A stretch of DNA of 64,000 nucleotides from Qaidamihabitans albus (GCF_016464705.1 NZ_JAEHOB010000005.1:124001-188000), one strand, 5' to 3'. Shown: positions 45,917-57,951, counted from the stretch's first letter. Notes: a model not told the origin generated them from the letters alone. Made by a program: numbers and translations.

Positions 45917-46953
45917 AGTCCTGGCTCCTTCGGATCTTCGGGTGCACGCGAGCGCAGCGCCTGCAGCTCGCGCCAGGTGGCCTGCGTGATCGGGATCCCC
46001 TTCCGGTCTCGTTCGGCCCGGACGCGCTCCTCCGGCTCCCCCGGCACGAGCACCTCCTCGTGCCCCTCCGCGGGTGGTGTCGCGGCCAGCAGGCGGCAGA
46101 AGCTCTCGACCTGCTCGCGGAAGGTCTCCGGTGCGGTGAACGCCGCGATGTCGACGGCCACCAGCACGGTGCCGAACCCGCCCGCGTATCCGGGCATGCT
46201 GCCGATCCCCGTTCCCGAAAGGAGACCGCCTGCGATCTCGATCAGCAGGCTCAGCCCGTAGCCCTTGTGCCCGCCGAACGGCAGCAGTGCGCCGCCCGCG
46301 TAGAAGTCGGCCGGGTCCGTGCTGCGCCGGCCCTCGGGGTCCAGCACAAGGCCGGGCGGCACGCGCTCGCCCCGATCGCGGGCGAGGGCGAGCTTGCCCT
46401 CGGCCACCCCCGAGGTCGCCCAGTCCATCACCACCGGCGGCTCTCCCTCGGCCCGCGGCACGGCCCAGGCGAGCGGATTGGTGCCCATGCGGCGTTCCCG
46501 TCCCCCGTAGGGCGCCACGGTCGGGTCCGCGTTGCCGAACGCGAGGGCGACGAACCCGTGCTCGGCCAGCGCGCCGACGTACTCGCCGAGACGGCCGACG
46601 TGGTTGCACTCGCTGATGGCCGCCACGCCGGTGCCGTGCTCGGCGGTGACCGCCCGCAGCTCCCGGACGGCGTGTGCGGCGGCGAGCTGGCCGAACGCGC
46701 GGCGGCCGTGGACCGCGAGGGTGCCGGGCCTGGTCAGCTCGGTCTTCGGCCGTGCGGCGGGATCGATCCGCCCTTCGCCTACCTCGTCCACGTACGAGCC
46801 GAGCCTGCGAACCCCGTGCGAGTCGTGGCCCAGCAGATTGGACAGCACCAGCGAGCCCGCCACCACCGCGGCGTCCGCCGGCGAGGCACCGACCGAGACG
46901 AGGATCCCGGTGGCGAGCTCGCGCAGGGCGTCGGCGGGGACCAGCAGCACCAT
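45913..46953 (-). CDS. Malate/L-lactate dehydrogenase (Ldh2) family oxidoreductase
   Basis: A 346-residue NAD(P)-dependent enzyme of the malate/ureidoglycolate/sulfolactate dehydrogenase family, unrelated to classical LDH. Family blocks are SNLLGHDSHGVRRL (about 37-50), RRMGTNPLAWAVPR and LPFGGHKGYGLSLLIEI. ATG 46953 is chosen for GGAACGGAG just upstream; longer in-frame extensions read through the putative operator. It is the first gene of an operon with a carrier and SDRs and lies 95 bases after the IclR gene on the same strand. Confidence 0.88.
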   Translation of the reverse strand: MVLLVPADALRELATGILVSVGASPADAAVVAGSLVLSNLLGHDSHGVRRLGSYVDEVGEGRIDPAARPKTELTRPGTLAVHGRRAFGQLAAAHAVRELRAVTAEHGTGVAAISECNHVGRLGEYVGALAEHGFVALAFGNADPTVAPYGGRERRMGTNPLAWAVPRAEGEPPVVMDWATSGVAEGKLALARDRGERVPPGLVLDPEGRRSTDPADFYAGGALLPFGGHKGYGLSLLIEIAGGLLSGTGIGSMPGYAGGFGTVLVAVDIAAFTAPETFREQVESFCRLLAATPPAEGHEEVLVPGEPEERVRAERDRKGIPITQATWRELQALRSRAPEDPKEPGL

Positions 46954-46973
46954 CCACTCCGTTCCGTCAGGCA

Positions 46974-46984
46974 GAATGCCATTC
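46974..46984. promoter_or_regulatory. Candidate IclR operator upstream of Ldh2
   Basis: GAATGCCATTC is a perfect 5-1-5 palindrome, 21 bases ahead of the Ldh2 start, in the gap between the IclR gene and the operon it probably controls. IclR sites are often imperfect palindromes of about this size. Confidence 0.4.
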
Positions 46985-47048
46985 CATGTTGACGCCCATA
47001 TGATGCCACGACGTTTCCGGCTTGTGAAGCCGGTCACAGCGTTCCGGC

Positions 47049-47792
47049 TCAGCCGCCGAGGGTCCGGGACACCTCGCGGGCGGTGCGCATGACGAGGTCG
47101 GCGCGCGGTTCGGCATCGCCTTCGTGATGGACGAGCACCGCCGCCGAGAGGCCGCCGATGACCTGCCCGGTGTGGTCGAACACGGCGGCGCCGACCGCGC
47201 GGACCCCGGCCTCGTTCTCCTCGTGGTCCTCGGCGTAGCCGGCGCGGCGGACCGCGGCGAGTTCCTTGACGAGTATGTCCTCGTCGGTGAGCGTCTGCGG
47301 CGTCCGGGCGGGCATCCCGGTGCGGCGCAGCAGGGCGCGGACCTCGTCGTCGGGCATCGTGGCGAGCACGGCCTTGCCGATGGAGGTGCAGTGCAGCCGC
47401 AGGCTCATGCCCACGCGGGAGGCCAGGTGGTAGGGCTTCGCGCCCTCGACCTTCGCGACGTAGACCGCCTCGTCACCGGAGAGCAGTGCGAGGTGCACCG
47501 TCCAGCCGGTCGCCTCCTGTAGCTCACGCAGCAGCGGGCGCACCCGCTCGGCGAGGTCGAGCCGCTGGAGGAACCGCCCGGCCAGGCTCAGGATCCGGGG
47601 GCCGCCGACGTAGCCGCCGTGCCCGTCGGGCCGGGCGAAGCCGCGGGCGACCAGGGTCTGCAGGATGCGGTGCACGGTGGGTTTGGGCAGCGCGGTCGCC
47701 GTGGCGAGGTCGGCGATGCGGGAGTGGTCCGCAAGGGCCTCCAGCACGGACAGGGTCTTGTCCGCGGCCGACTGTGGTGCTGCACCTGCCAT
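47049..47792 (-). CDS. IclR-family transcription regulator
   Basis: A 247-residue regulator with N-terminal winged helix (LSVLEALADHSRIADLATAT, then LPKPTVHRILQTLVARGF) and a C-terminal GAF-like effector domain with SGDEAVYVAKVEGAKP and HCTSIGKAVLATM. The effector is expected to be a small organic acid. It precedes the Ldh2-MFS-SDR operon on the same strand and probably governs it. ATG 47792 gives the family N-terminus; no strong ribosome-binding site is visible. Confidence 0.88.
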   Translation of the reverse strand: MAGAAPQSAADKTLSVLEALADHSRIADLATATALPKPTVHRILQTLVARGFARPDGHGGYVGGPRILSLAGRFLQRLDLAERVRPLLRELQEATGWTVHLALLSGDEAVYVAKVEGAKPYHLASRVGMSLRLHCTSIGKAVLATMPDDEVRALLRRTGMPARTPQTLTDEDILVKELAAVRRAGYAEDHEENEAGVRAVGAAVFDHTGQVIGGLSAAVLVHHEGDAEPRADLVMRTAREVSRTLGG

Positions 47793-47810
47793 GAGCCCAA
47801 TGTAGAGCCG

Positions 47811-47879
47811 TCCGCGTGTCCGTGTTCCACGCGCACGTGTCCGCGTGTCCCGCACGCGTGTCCGCCTTCCGCGCCCGGG
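47811..47879. repeat. Degenerate GTGTCC-rich short repeats
   Basis: Variants of GCGTGTCCG recur at least four times (TCCGCGTGTCCGTG, ACGTGTCCGCGTGTCC, ACGCGTGTCCGCC) between the divergent IclR and PH-domain genes. They are imperfect and irregularly spaced. Meaning unknown; promoters of both genes must lie here. Confidence 0.6.
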
Positions 47880-47892
47880 TACCGTCCGTGGC

Positions 47893-48423
47893 ATGTCCTC
47901 CGGCTCGACCGATGTGGTGGTGCTCGACCTCCTGCGCGAACTGCGGCGGCTGCGCCGGATCGCGGCCGCGCTGCTCGGTGCGGGAGGGCTCGTCGTCACC
48001 GCGCTGGCCGTCGCCGGGGCGGTGGGCGGCGACCTCGCCCGCCTTCAGGGCCTCGTGCTAGGGCTGCCGATGATCGCCTTCGCCGCGCTGCTCGTGGTCG
48101 CGCTCGGCAGGCAGAAGCTCCTGCTCACCGTCGGTCCGGACGGCTTCGGCGTTGAGCAGGAGCCCATCGGGGGCTTCTCGGTGGCGTGGAAGCAGGTACG
48201 CGATCTTCGCGTGCTCCGCGAGCGGCGGCGCCTCGCGCTGGTGTTCAGCAGGCAGGCGTACACGCTGGAGCTGACGCCGGCCGGCAAGCGGTTCGGCGGC
48301 AGGCTCGAGGATCTGCGCGACGGCAAGGTCTACCGCTACGCCCTCGGCGAGATCGGCGCACAGGGCCGCCGCGCCGAGGAGGTGCTGCGGGCCGCGAAGG
48401 AGGCCCACGACGCGCGCCGCTGA
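47893..48423 (+). CDS. Small membrane protein with PH-like domain
   Basis: A 176-residue protein with a Leu/Arg-rich N-terminal helix, two transmembrane segments (about 22-42 and 50-70) and a cytosolic beta-rich domain of about 100 residues that resembles bacterial PH domains (LLLTVGPDGFGVEQEPIGGF, then the repeated RVLRERRRLALVFS). No known partner. It is convergent with hsaB across a 21-bp tandem repeat. Confidence 0.65.
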   Translation: MSSGSTDVVVLDLLRELRRLRRIAAALLGAGGLVVTALAVAGAVGGDLARLQGLVLGLPMIAFAALLVVALGRQKLLLTVGPDGFGVEQEPIGGFSVAWKQVRDLRVLRERRRLALVFSRQAYTLELTPAGKRFGGRLEDLRDGKVYRYALGEIGAQGRRAEEVLRAAKEAHDARR

Positions 48424-48448
48424 ACCCGTGCGCGCACCCTGAGTGCGG

Positions 48449-48521
48449 AACTCACGGGCCTGGATGGGCAACTCGCGGGCCCGATTCCGGGACTCGCGGG
48501 TCTGGGCGGGGGACTCGCGGA

Positions 48522-48523
<2 letters not shown>
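48449..48523. repeat. Four-unit 21-bp tandem repeat at the hsaB 3' end
   Basis: The core (A/G)ACTCGCGGGYC recurs at 48449 (AACTCACGGGCC), 48470 (AACTCGCGGGCC), 48491 (GACTCGCGGGTC) and 48512 (GACTCGCGGATC), each exactly 21 bases apart with variable 9-base linkers. The last unit overlaps the hsaB stop codon. A 21-base period is two helical turns. Confidence 0.85.
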
Positions 48524-51993
<3,470 letters not shown>

Positions 51994-52052
51994 ACTCCGC
52001 CCCGTTCCTGCTCACGAATCATGCCCGTTCACCTCGTCTTACCCGGCCAAGA

Positions 52053-53699
52053 CTAGAACATGTTCTCGTTTTTGTCACGCGCCAGCGTCCGTGCGCTGTG
52101 CCACCCGGCACGGCGCCCGGAGAAGACGCAGTCCGCCAGCGACAGCCCGCTCACGTAGGACCTGGAACAGATCCCCACCGCCGTGCGACCGGCCGCGTAG
52201 AGCCCGCCGATCGGCGCTCCGCCCTCGTCGCGGACCTGCCCGCTCTCCTCGTCGACGACGAGCCCGCCGAGCGTCAGCATCGGGCACGGGTAGCCGAGGT
52301 TCGGCTTGATCGAGACGTCGATCAGCGAGTACGGCGGCGTTCGCAGCGGCCGGACGAACGCGGCCGGCTTGCCCATCGGGTCCGCTCCCCCGGCGTTGTA
52401 GGCCCACACCGTCTCGGCCAGGCCGTCCGGGTCGACACCGGCGAGGCGGGCCACCTCGGGGAGCGTCCCGGCGCTCACGCGGCCCCGGCGCAACAGATAC
52501 AGGGTCTGCAGCCACTGGAACCACTGGCTTTCGCGGCGCGCCTCCCGCCGCGCCTGCCGCACGATGGCGTCGTCGACGAGCAGCCAGCCACAGCCGCCGT
52601 GGCGGACGATCATGGCCTCGCCGACCGCGGCGCCGTACCGCGACTCGTCGATGATCCGCTCGCCTCCGGCGTCGACGAGGACCCCGCCGAGAAACGCGCT
52701 CGGCGGGGTGATGAACCGCCACGCCGAGACCCGGTCCAGCTCCGCCGTCGCCGCCCCGGCCCCGGTGCCGAGCCGGATGCCGGAGCCATCGTCGCCCGCG
52801 GTGCCGAGCGCGAGGCCGCCCCGGTAGGCGGGCGCGTGCTCGCGGACCATCGCCCGGTCGGCGATGAACCCGCCCGCGGACAGCACCACACCGTGCCGCA
52901 CGGTGAGCCGCACCTCGCGCGCGTGCGCACGCTCGAGGGCCACCACCCCGCGCTGCAGGAACCTGCGCAGCGCCGGTACGTAGAGTCCCGGCTTGGCCGA
53001 GTACCGGCCCAGCACCCGGTGGGCGGTGCGCACCCACGCCGGTGCGCCGCGCAGCGTCGTCACGACCAGGCCGGTGACCGTTCCGTCGTCGCCGACGACG
53101 AGCGAGTGTGCGGTGGTCTGCGAGCGCACCCGCACGCCGGCCTGCCGCGCCGCCGCGGCCAGCCGGGCGAACAGCACCGCCCCGGAGGTGCCCTTGCCCT
53201 TCACCCGGTGCCCCCTCGCGGCGGGCCTGGCCGCGTCGCAGAAGCCGCCCGCCGCCTCGCTGCCCGAGTAGTACAGGTAGTGGTCGTTGTTCGGGTAGGA
53301 CGTCTTCACCGGGCACAGGCTGCCCTCGAACGGCACGCCATGCCGTTGCAGCCAGCCGATCATGCCGGTGCTCTCCGCGCAGAAGCGGCGCAGGGTCGCC
53401 GCGGAGACCACGTCGCCCACCTCCAGCCGGAGGTACTCGTACATCGCGTCGACCGAGTCGTCCACCCCGGCCTCGCGCTGCTGGTCGGTACCTCCGCCCG
53501 CGTACACGACGCCGCCGCTGACCGCGCTCGCGCCTCCGCCGCCGAACCGGTCGACGACCAGCACGTCGGCACCCGCCTCGGCGGCCTCGATCGCCGCGCA
53601 CGCGCCCGCCGCGCCGAAACCGACGACGATCACGTCGGCGATATCGCCGACATCGGTAACCTCAGTGACCTCTGCCATCTCCGTTGCACGCCTCGCCAC
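52053..53699 (-). CDS. FAD-dependent steroid dehydrogenase-like protein (KstD/fumarate-reductase family)
   Basis: A 548-residue flavoprotein with dinucleotide-binding VVGFGAAGACAAIEAAEAG (about 26-44), GGASAVSGGVVYAGGG, and a C-terminal GGLYAAGRTAVG FAD segment. It is related to but distinct from KstD and resembles 3-oxosteroid 4(5-alpha)-dehydrogenases or other steroid succinate-dehydrogenase-like enzymes. KstR boxes at both ends and divergence from kstD support a steroid role. GTG 53699 or ATG 53678 could be the start. The 3' end overlaps the KstR box of hsaA. Confidence 0.82.
   Translation of the reverse strand: MARRATEMAEVTEVTDVGDIADVIVVGFGAAGACAAIEAAEAGADVLVVDRFGGGGASAVSGGVVYAGGGTDQQREAGVDDSVDAMYEYLRLEVGDVVSAATLRRFCAESTGMIGWLQRHGVPFEGSLCPVKTSYPNNDHYLYYSGSEAAGGFCDAARPAARGHRVKGKGTSGAVLFARLAAAARQAGVRVRSQTTAHSLVVGDDGTVTGLVVTTLRGAPAWVRTAHRVLGRYSAKPGLYVPALRRFLQRGVVALERAHAREVRLTVRHGVVLSAGGFIADRAMVREHAPAYRGGLALGTAGDDGSGIRLGTGAGAATAELDRVSAWRFITPPSAFLGGVLVDAGGERIIDESRYGAAVGEAMIVRHGGCGWLLVDDAIVRQARREARRESQWFQWLQTLYLLRRGRVSAGTLPEVARLAGVDPDGLAETVWAYNAGGADPMGKPAAFVRPLRTPPYSLIDVSIKPNLGYPCPMLTLGGLVVDEESGQVRDEGGAPIGGLYAAGRTAVGICSRSYVSGLSLADCVFSGRRAGWHSARTLARDKNENMF
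52054..52067. promoter_or_regulatory. KstR operator for hsaADCB, inside the end of the upstream gene
   Basis: TAGAACATGTTCTC matches TnnAACnnGTTnnA except at the last base. On the minus strand it encodes the final residues (E-N-M-F) and most of the TAG stop of the flavoprotein gene, so operator and coding sequence are superimposed. Confidence 0.8.
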
Positions 53700-53716
53700 A
53701 CCGCCTACCCTAGAAC

Positions 53717-53730
53717 TGAAACACGTTCTC
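53717..53730. promoter_or_regulatory. KstR operator, flavoprotein side
   Basis: TGAAACACGTTCTC fits the motif except at the last base and lies 18 bases from the proposed GTG start of the minus-strand flavoprotein. Confidence 0.7.
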
Positions 53731-53773
53731 GTCTATCGTGACTGCAACGGCAGCGAGCAGCAGCGCGAAGACT

Positions 53774-53787
53774 TATAACTTGTTCCA
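53774..53787. promoter_or_regulatory. KstR operator, kstD side
   Basis: TATAACTTGTTCCA fits TnnAACnnGTTnnA fully and is 15 bases upstream of the kstD ATG, just before its GGAGG ribosome-binding site. Confidence 0.78.
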
Positions 53788-53802
53788 GGTTTTGGAGGTG
53801 GC

Positions 53803-55503
53803 ATGGCTGACGAGGTCGTAGCGGCCGACGTCGTCGTGGTCGGCAGCGGCGCGGCCGGCATGACGGCCGCGCTCGCCGCCGCCCGGCAGGGCCTCGAGGT
53901 CGTGCTCATCGAGAAGGCGGCGCGCTTCGGCGGCTCCACCGCCCGCTCCGGCGGAGGCGTGTGGATCCCGAACAACGAGGCCCTGCGCGCCGCCGGGATC
54001 GAGGACACGCCCGAGGCCGCCCGGGAGTACCTGGACGCGATCGTCGGCGACGTCGTGCCCGCCGAGCGCCGCGAGGTCTACCTCGCGCACGGCCCCGACG
54101 TGGTCGCGTTCGTGCACGAGCACACGCCGCTGCGGCTGGAATGGGTGCGCGGCTACTCCGACTACCACCCCGAGGCACCCGGCGGCCGGGCCGGCGGTCG
54201 CTCGGTCGAGCCGAAACCGCTGGACGGCCACGTGCTCGGCGCGGAACTGGCGAACCTGGAGCCGCCCTACAGCGCCCCGCCGCTCGGCGTGCCACTCACC
54301 CAGGCCGACTTCCGCTGGCTGAGCCTGATCGCCAGGCACCCGCGCGGGGTGCTGCGGCTGTTGCGGCTCGGCGCACGGGGGCTCGCGGGCAGGCTCACCG
54401 GCAAACGCCTGCTGTCGATGGGCCAGGCGCTCTCCGCCGGGCTGCGCGCGGGACTGCAGCGTGCGGACGTGCCCGTGTGGCTGTCCACCCCGATGACCGG
54501 GCTGCACACCGAGGACGGCGTGGTCACCGGCGTGTACGCCGAGCGCGCCGGACAGCGGACGCTGCTCCGCGCGCGACGCGGGGTCGTGCTCGCCTCCGGC
54601 GGCTTCGAGCACAACGACGAGCTGCGCCGCAAGTACCAGCGCCCGCCGATCGGCACCGACTGGACCGTGGGCGCCGAGGCCAACACCGGTGACGGCATCA
54701 CCGCAGGGCTCGCCCTCGGTGCGGCCACGGACCTGATGGACGACGCCTGGTGGGGCCCTTCGATTCCGCTCACCGGCGGGCCGTGGTTCGCGCTGGCCGA
54801 ACGTTCCCGCCCCGGCTGCCTCATGGTGAACGCCCGCGGCGAGCGGTTCGTCAACGAGTCGGCGCCCTACGTCGAGGCGGTGCACGCGATGTACGGCCCC
54901 GGCGACGGGCCTGCCCGCAACATCCCGACCTGGCTGGTGTTCGACCAGCGCTACCGCAACCGGTACATGTTCACCGGGCTCGGTCCGCGCCAGCCGCTTC
55001 CCGGGCGCTGGTTCAAGGCCGGGATCGCGGCCAAGGCGGACACGCTGGCCGCGCTCGCCGAGCGCATCGAGGTGCCCGCCGACGCGCTGACCGCCACGGT
55101 CGAGCGGTTCAACGCCTTCGCGCGGACCGGCACCGACGAGGACTTCGGGCGCGGGCGCAGCGCCTACGACCACTACTACGGCGACCCCCGCAACCGGCCG
55201 AACCCGAGTCTGGGAGCGCTGGAGCTCGCCCCGTTCTACGCCGTCAAGATCGTGCCGGGCGACCTCGGCACGAAGGGCGGGCTGCGCACGGACGTGCACG
55301 CCCGCGTGCTGCGCGAGGACGGCACGGTGATCGAGGGACTGTACGCGGCGGGCAACGCCAGCGCCGCCGTGATGGGCCGGACCTACGCCGGTCCCGGCGC
55401 GACGATCGGGCCGGCGATGGTCTTCGGCTACCTTGCGGCACAGCACATCGCCGCCAAGAATCGCAGGCACGCCACGGCACAGCAAGCTGGAGGTACGCAA
55501 TGA
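53803..55503 (+). CDS. kstD: 3-ketosteroid delta-1-dehydrogenase
   Basis: Introduces the C1-C2 double bond of ring A; with 9-alpha-hydroxylation this opens ring B. The 566 residues include the FAD motif VVVVGSGAAGMTAALAA (about 10-26), GGSTARSGGGVWIP, the middle-domain VNESAPYVEAV and the C-terminal IVPGDLGTKGG and GLYAAGNASAAVMG blocks of KstD. ATG 53803 has TTTGGAGGTGGC upstream. It overlaps kshA by ATGA and starts the KstR-controlled kstD-kshA-small protein-kshB-hsd4B operon. Confidence 0.94.
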   Translation: MADEVVAADVVVVGSGAAGMTAALAAARQGLEVVLIEKAARFGGSTARSGGGVWIPNNEALRAAGIEDTPEAAREYLDAIVGDVVPAERREVYLAHGPDVVAFVHEHTPLRLEWVRGYSDYHPEAPGGRAGGRSVEPKPLDGHVLGAELANLEPPYSAPPLGVPLTQADFRWLSLIARHPRGVLRLLRLGARGLAGRLTGKRLLSMGQALSAGLRAGLQRADVPVWLSTPMTGLHTEDGVVTGVYAERAGQRTLLRARRGVVLASGGFEHNDELRRKYQRPPIGTDWTVGAEANTGDGITAGLALGAATDLMDDAWWGPSIPLTGGPWFALAERSRPGCLMVNARGERFVNESAPYVEAVHAMYGPGDGPARNIPTWLVFDQRYRNRYMFTGLGPRQPLPGRWFKAGIAAKADTLAALAERIEVPADALTATVERFNAFARTGTDEDFGRGRSAYDHYYGDPRNRPNPSLGALELAPFYAVKIVPGDLGTKGGLRTDVHARVLREDGTVIEGLYAAGNASAAVMGRTYAGPGATIGPAMVFGYLAAQHIAAKNRRHATAQQAGGTQ

Positions 55504-56633
55504 CGCAGGCAGAAGCCGTTCGCACGATCGACGCGGGCGCGCCGCCGGCCAGGTTCGCCCGCGGCTGGCACTGTCTCGGGCTGGCCGAGCACTTCAAGGA
55601 CGGCAAGCCGCACGCGATCAACGCCTTCGGCACGAAGCTCGTGGTGTTCCAGGGCGAGGACGGCGGCCTCAACGTGCTCGACGGATACTGCAGGCACATG
55701 GGCGGTGATCTCACCCAGGGCACCGTCAAGGGCAACGAGATCGCCTGCCCGTTCCACGACTGGCGCTGGAGCGGCAGCGGCAAGTGCGTCTCGATCCCCT
55801 ACGCCAAGCGGGTTCCGCTGCGGGCGCGCACGAAGTCGTGGACCACCCTCGAGGAGAACAAACAGCTGTTCGTGTGGAACGACCCGGAGGGCAACCCGCC
55901 TCCGGAGGACGTGGTGATCCCCCGTATCGAGGGTGTGTTCAACGGCGAGTGGAGCAACTGGACCTGGGACTCGGTGCTGATCGAGGGCGCCAACTGCCGG
56001 GAGATCGTGGACAACGTCGTCGACATGGCCCACTTCTTCTACATCCACTTCGCCTTCCCGACGTACTTCAAGAACGTCTTCGAGGGGCACATCGCGACGC
56101 AGTACCTGAACACCAAGGGCCGCCCGGACGTCGGCATGGCGTCGAACTACGGCGGCGAGGAGAACCTGCTCCGCTCGGAGGCGTCGTACTTCGGGCCGTC
56201 CTACATGATCAACACGCTGCTCAACACCTACAAGGGCCTCGAGATCGAGAACGTGCTGATCAACTGCCACTACCCGGTCACGGAGAACTCGTTCGTGCTG
56301 CAGTGGGGCGTGATCGTGAAGAAGCTGCCGGGCGTGTCCGACGAGCAGGCGGACAAGATCGCGGGCAAGTTCGCCGAGAGCATCGGCACCGGGTTCATGC
56401 AGGACGTGGAGATCTGGAAGAACAAGACGCGCATCGACAACCCGTTGCTCTGCGAGGAGGACGGGCCCGTCTACCAGCTCCGGCGCTGGTACGACCAGTT
56501 CTACGTCGACGCCGCCGACGTGACCGAGGACATGACGCGGCGCTTCGAGTTCGAAGTGGACACCACGCGGGCGAACGAGGTCTGGGCAAAGGAAGTGGAA
56601 GAGAACCTCGCCCGGCAGCAGGCCGAGGTGTGA
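55500..56633 (+). CDS. kshA: 3-ketosteroid 9-alpha-hydroxylase oxygenase KshA
   Basis: Terminal Rieske oxygenase that hydroxylates C9 of androstadienedione, or its CoA thioester, triggering ring B fission. The Rieske [2Fe-2S] ligands are Cys64/His66 (YCRHMGG) and Cys83/His86 (CPFHDW). The mononuclear iron histidines are His178 and His183 in DNVVDMAHFFYIHF. The 377 residues match KshA length. It needs electrons from KshB, encoded 255 bases downstream. Coupled to kstD by ATGA and to the next small gene by GTGA. Confidence 0.95.
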   Translation: MTQAEAVRTIDAGAPPARFARGWHCLGLAEHFKDGKPHAINAFGTKLVVFQGEDGGLNVLDGYCRHMGGDLTQGTVKGNEIACPFHDWRWSGSGKCVSIPYAKRVPLRARTKSWTTLEENKQLFVWNDPEGNPPPEDVVIPRIEGVFNGEWSNWTWDSVLIEGANCREIVDNVVDMAHFFYIHFAFPTYFKNVFEGHIATQYLNTKGRPDVGMASNYGGEENLLRSEASYFGPSYMINTLLNTYKGLEIENVLINCHYPVTENSFVLQWGVIVKKLPGVSDEQADKIAGKFAESIGTGFMQDVEIWKNKTRIDNPLLCEEDGPVYQLRRWYDQFYVDAADVTEDMTRRFEFEVDTTRANEVWAKEVEENLARQQAEV

Positions 56634-56896
56634 CCGTGCTCGCCGAACGAGACGAGTTCCTCACCTCGGGGCTGCGCCCGCTGTCCTGCCGCTCCTGCGG
56701 GACCAGGGTGCTGGTGAAGAAGAACAGCCCGCAGCACACGAGCATCCAGTGGACCACCGACGCCGCCACGAGCTGCCCGGTGCTCGCCGAGCGGGCGGCG
56801 GGCGGTGTGCATCCGGCACTGCTCGACACGTGCGAGCGGCTGAGCGAGAGCATCGCCGAGGCCGCGTGTGAGGGATGGCTCACCGGCGATGGTTGA
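56630..56896 (+). CDS. Small Cys-containing protein between kshA and kshB, unknown function
   Basis: An 88-residue soluble protein. It has CRSCG (about 20-24), then a short basic beta-like stretch (TRVLVKKNSPQHTSIQW) and a third Cys in SCPVLAER, followed by a helical C-terminus with two more Cys. This could be a degenerate zinc ribbon; it is not a recognisable ferredoxin. It overlaps kshA by GTGA and kshB by eight bases, so all three are made together, suggesting an assembly, electron-transfer or regulatory role for the hydroxylase. GTG 56636 is an alternative start. Confidence 0.7.
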   Translation: MTVLAERDEFLTSGLRPLSCRSCGTRVLVKKNSPQHTSIQWTTDAATSCPVLAERAAGGVHPALLDTCERLSESIAEAACEGWLTGDG

Positions 56897-57938
56897 GATC
56901 ACCTCGTACGTGCTGCGAGTGTCCGAAGTGGTCGCCGAGACCGCGGACGCCTGCTCGGTCGTGTTCGACGTGCCGCCCGGCCTGGACTACCGGCCTGGCC
57001 AGTTCCTCACCGTGCGGGTACCCAGTGACCGGTGCGGCTCGGTGGCCCGCTGCTACTCGATGTCCAGCTCGCCGCACGAGGACGACAGGCCGCGGATCAC
57101 CGTCAAGCGCACCGTGGACGGGTACGCCTCGAACTGGATCTGCGACAACGTGCGGGCGGGCAGCGAGCTGGAGGTGCTTGCGCCGAGCGGCGTGTTCACG
57201 CCGTCGTCGCTGGACGCCGACCTGCTGCTGTTCGCCGCGGGCAGTGGCATCACGCCGGTGCTGTCCATCGTGCGCTCGGTGCTGGCCGCGGGCTCCGGCC
57301 GGGTGATGCTGGTGTACGCCAACCGGGACGAGAACTCGGTGATCTTCGGCCGGGTATTGCACGAGCTGGCCACCAAGCACCCGGACCGGCTCGTCGTCCT
57401 GCACTGGCTGGAGACGCTGCAGGGGCTGCCGACGGCCGACCATCTGCGCGCGCTGGCCGCCCCATTCGCCGAGCGGGAGGCGTTCGTCTGCGGACCGCGG
57501 CCGTTCATGTCGGCGGCCACCACGGCGCTGAAGTCGCTCGGCCTGCCCCGGGCGCGCATCCACACCGAGAAGTTCGTCTCCCTCGGCGGGAACCCTTTCG
57601 AGCAGGCGAGACCGGTCGAGCCGAGCGCGGAGCCCGGCACCGACGGCGCCGAGGGCACGGCCGAACCCGCCCGCCTGACCGTCGCGCTGGACGGTGCCGA
57701 GCACACGTTCGACTGGCCGCGCGGGCAGAAGCTGCTGGACTTCCTGCTCGACCGCGGCCTGGACGCGCCGTTCTCCTGCCGCGAGGGTCAGTGCAGCGCG
57801 TGCGCTTGCCGCATCACCTCCGGTGAGGTGAAGATGCTGCACAACGAGGTCCTGGAGACCGAGGACATCGACGAGGGGATCGTGCTGGCGTGCCAGTCGA
57901 TGCCGGTCACCGACGAGGTCTCGGTCAGCTACGAGTGA
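56889..57938 (+). CDS. kshB: 3-ketosteroid 9-alpha-hydroxylase reductase KshB
   Basis: NADH-dependent flavin/iron-sulfur reductase passing electrons to KshA. The 349 residues show the FAD domain (RPGQFLTVRV, RCYSMSSSP), NAD domain (FAAGSGITPVLSIVRSV, AFVCGPRPFM) and a C-terminal plant-type [2Fe-2S] domain with CREGQCSACAC and a fourth Cys in LACQS. An acidic, Pro-rich linker of about 20 residues separates the last two. ATG 56889 is chosen because the protein then starts MVEITSYVLRV; the gene overlaps the preceding stop. Confidence 0.94.
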   Translation: MVEITSYVLRVSEVVAETADACSVVFDVPPGLDYRPGQFLTVRVPSDRCGSVARCYSMSSSPHEDDRPRITVKRTVDGYASNWICDNVRAGSELEVLAPSGVFTPSSLDADLLLFAAGSGITPVLSIVRSVLAAGSGRVMLVYANRDENSVIFGRVLHELATKHPDRLVVLHWLETLQGLPTADHLRALAAPFAEREAFVCGPRPFMSAATTALKSLGLPRARIHTEKFVSLGGNPFEQARPVEPSAEPGTDGAEGTAEPARLTVALDGAEHTFDWPRGQKLLDFLLDRGLDAPFSCREGQCSACACRITSGEVKMLHNEVLETEDIDEGIVLACQSMPVTDEVSVSYE

Positions 57939-57951
57939 GGGAGCCACCCGC

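Noticed and set aside
43967-46261. A 764-codon plus-strand open frame opposite the SDR, MFS and Ldh2 genes
   Set aside because: It runs through the antisense of three recognised genes, with a charged repetitive composition and no domain.
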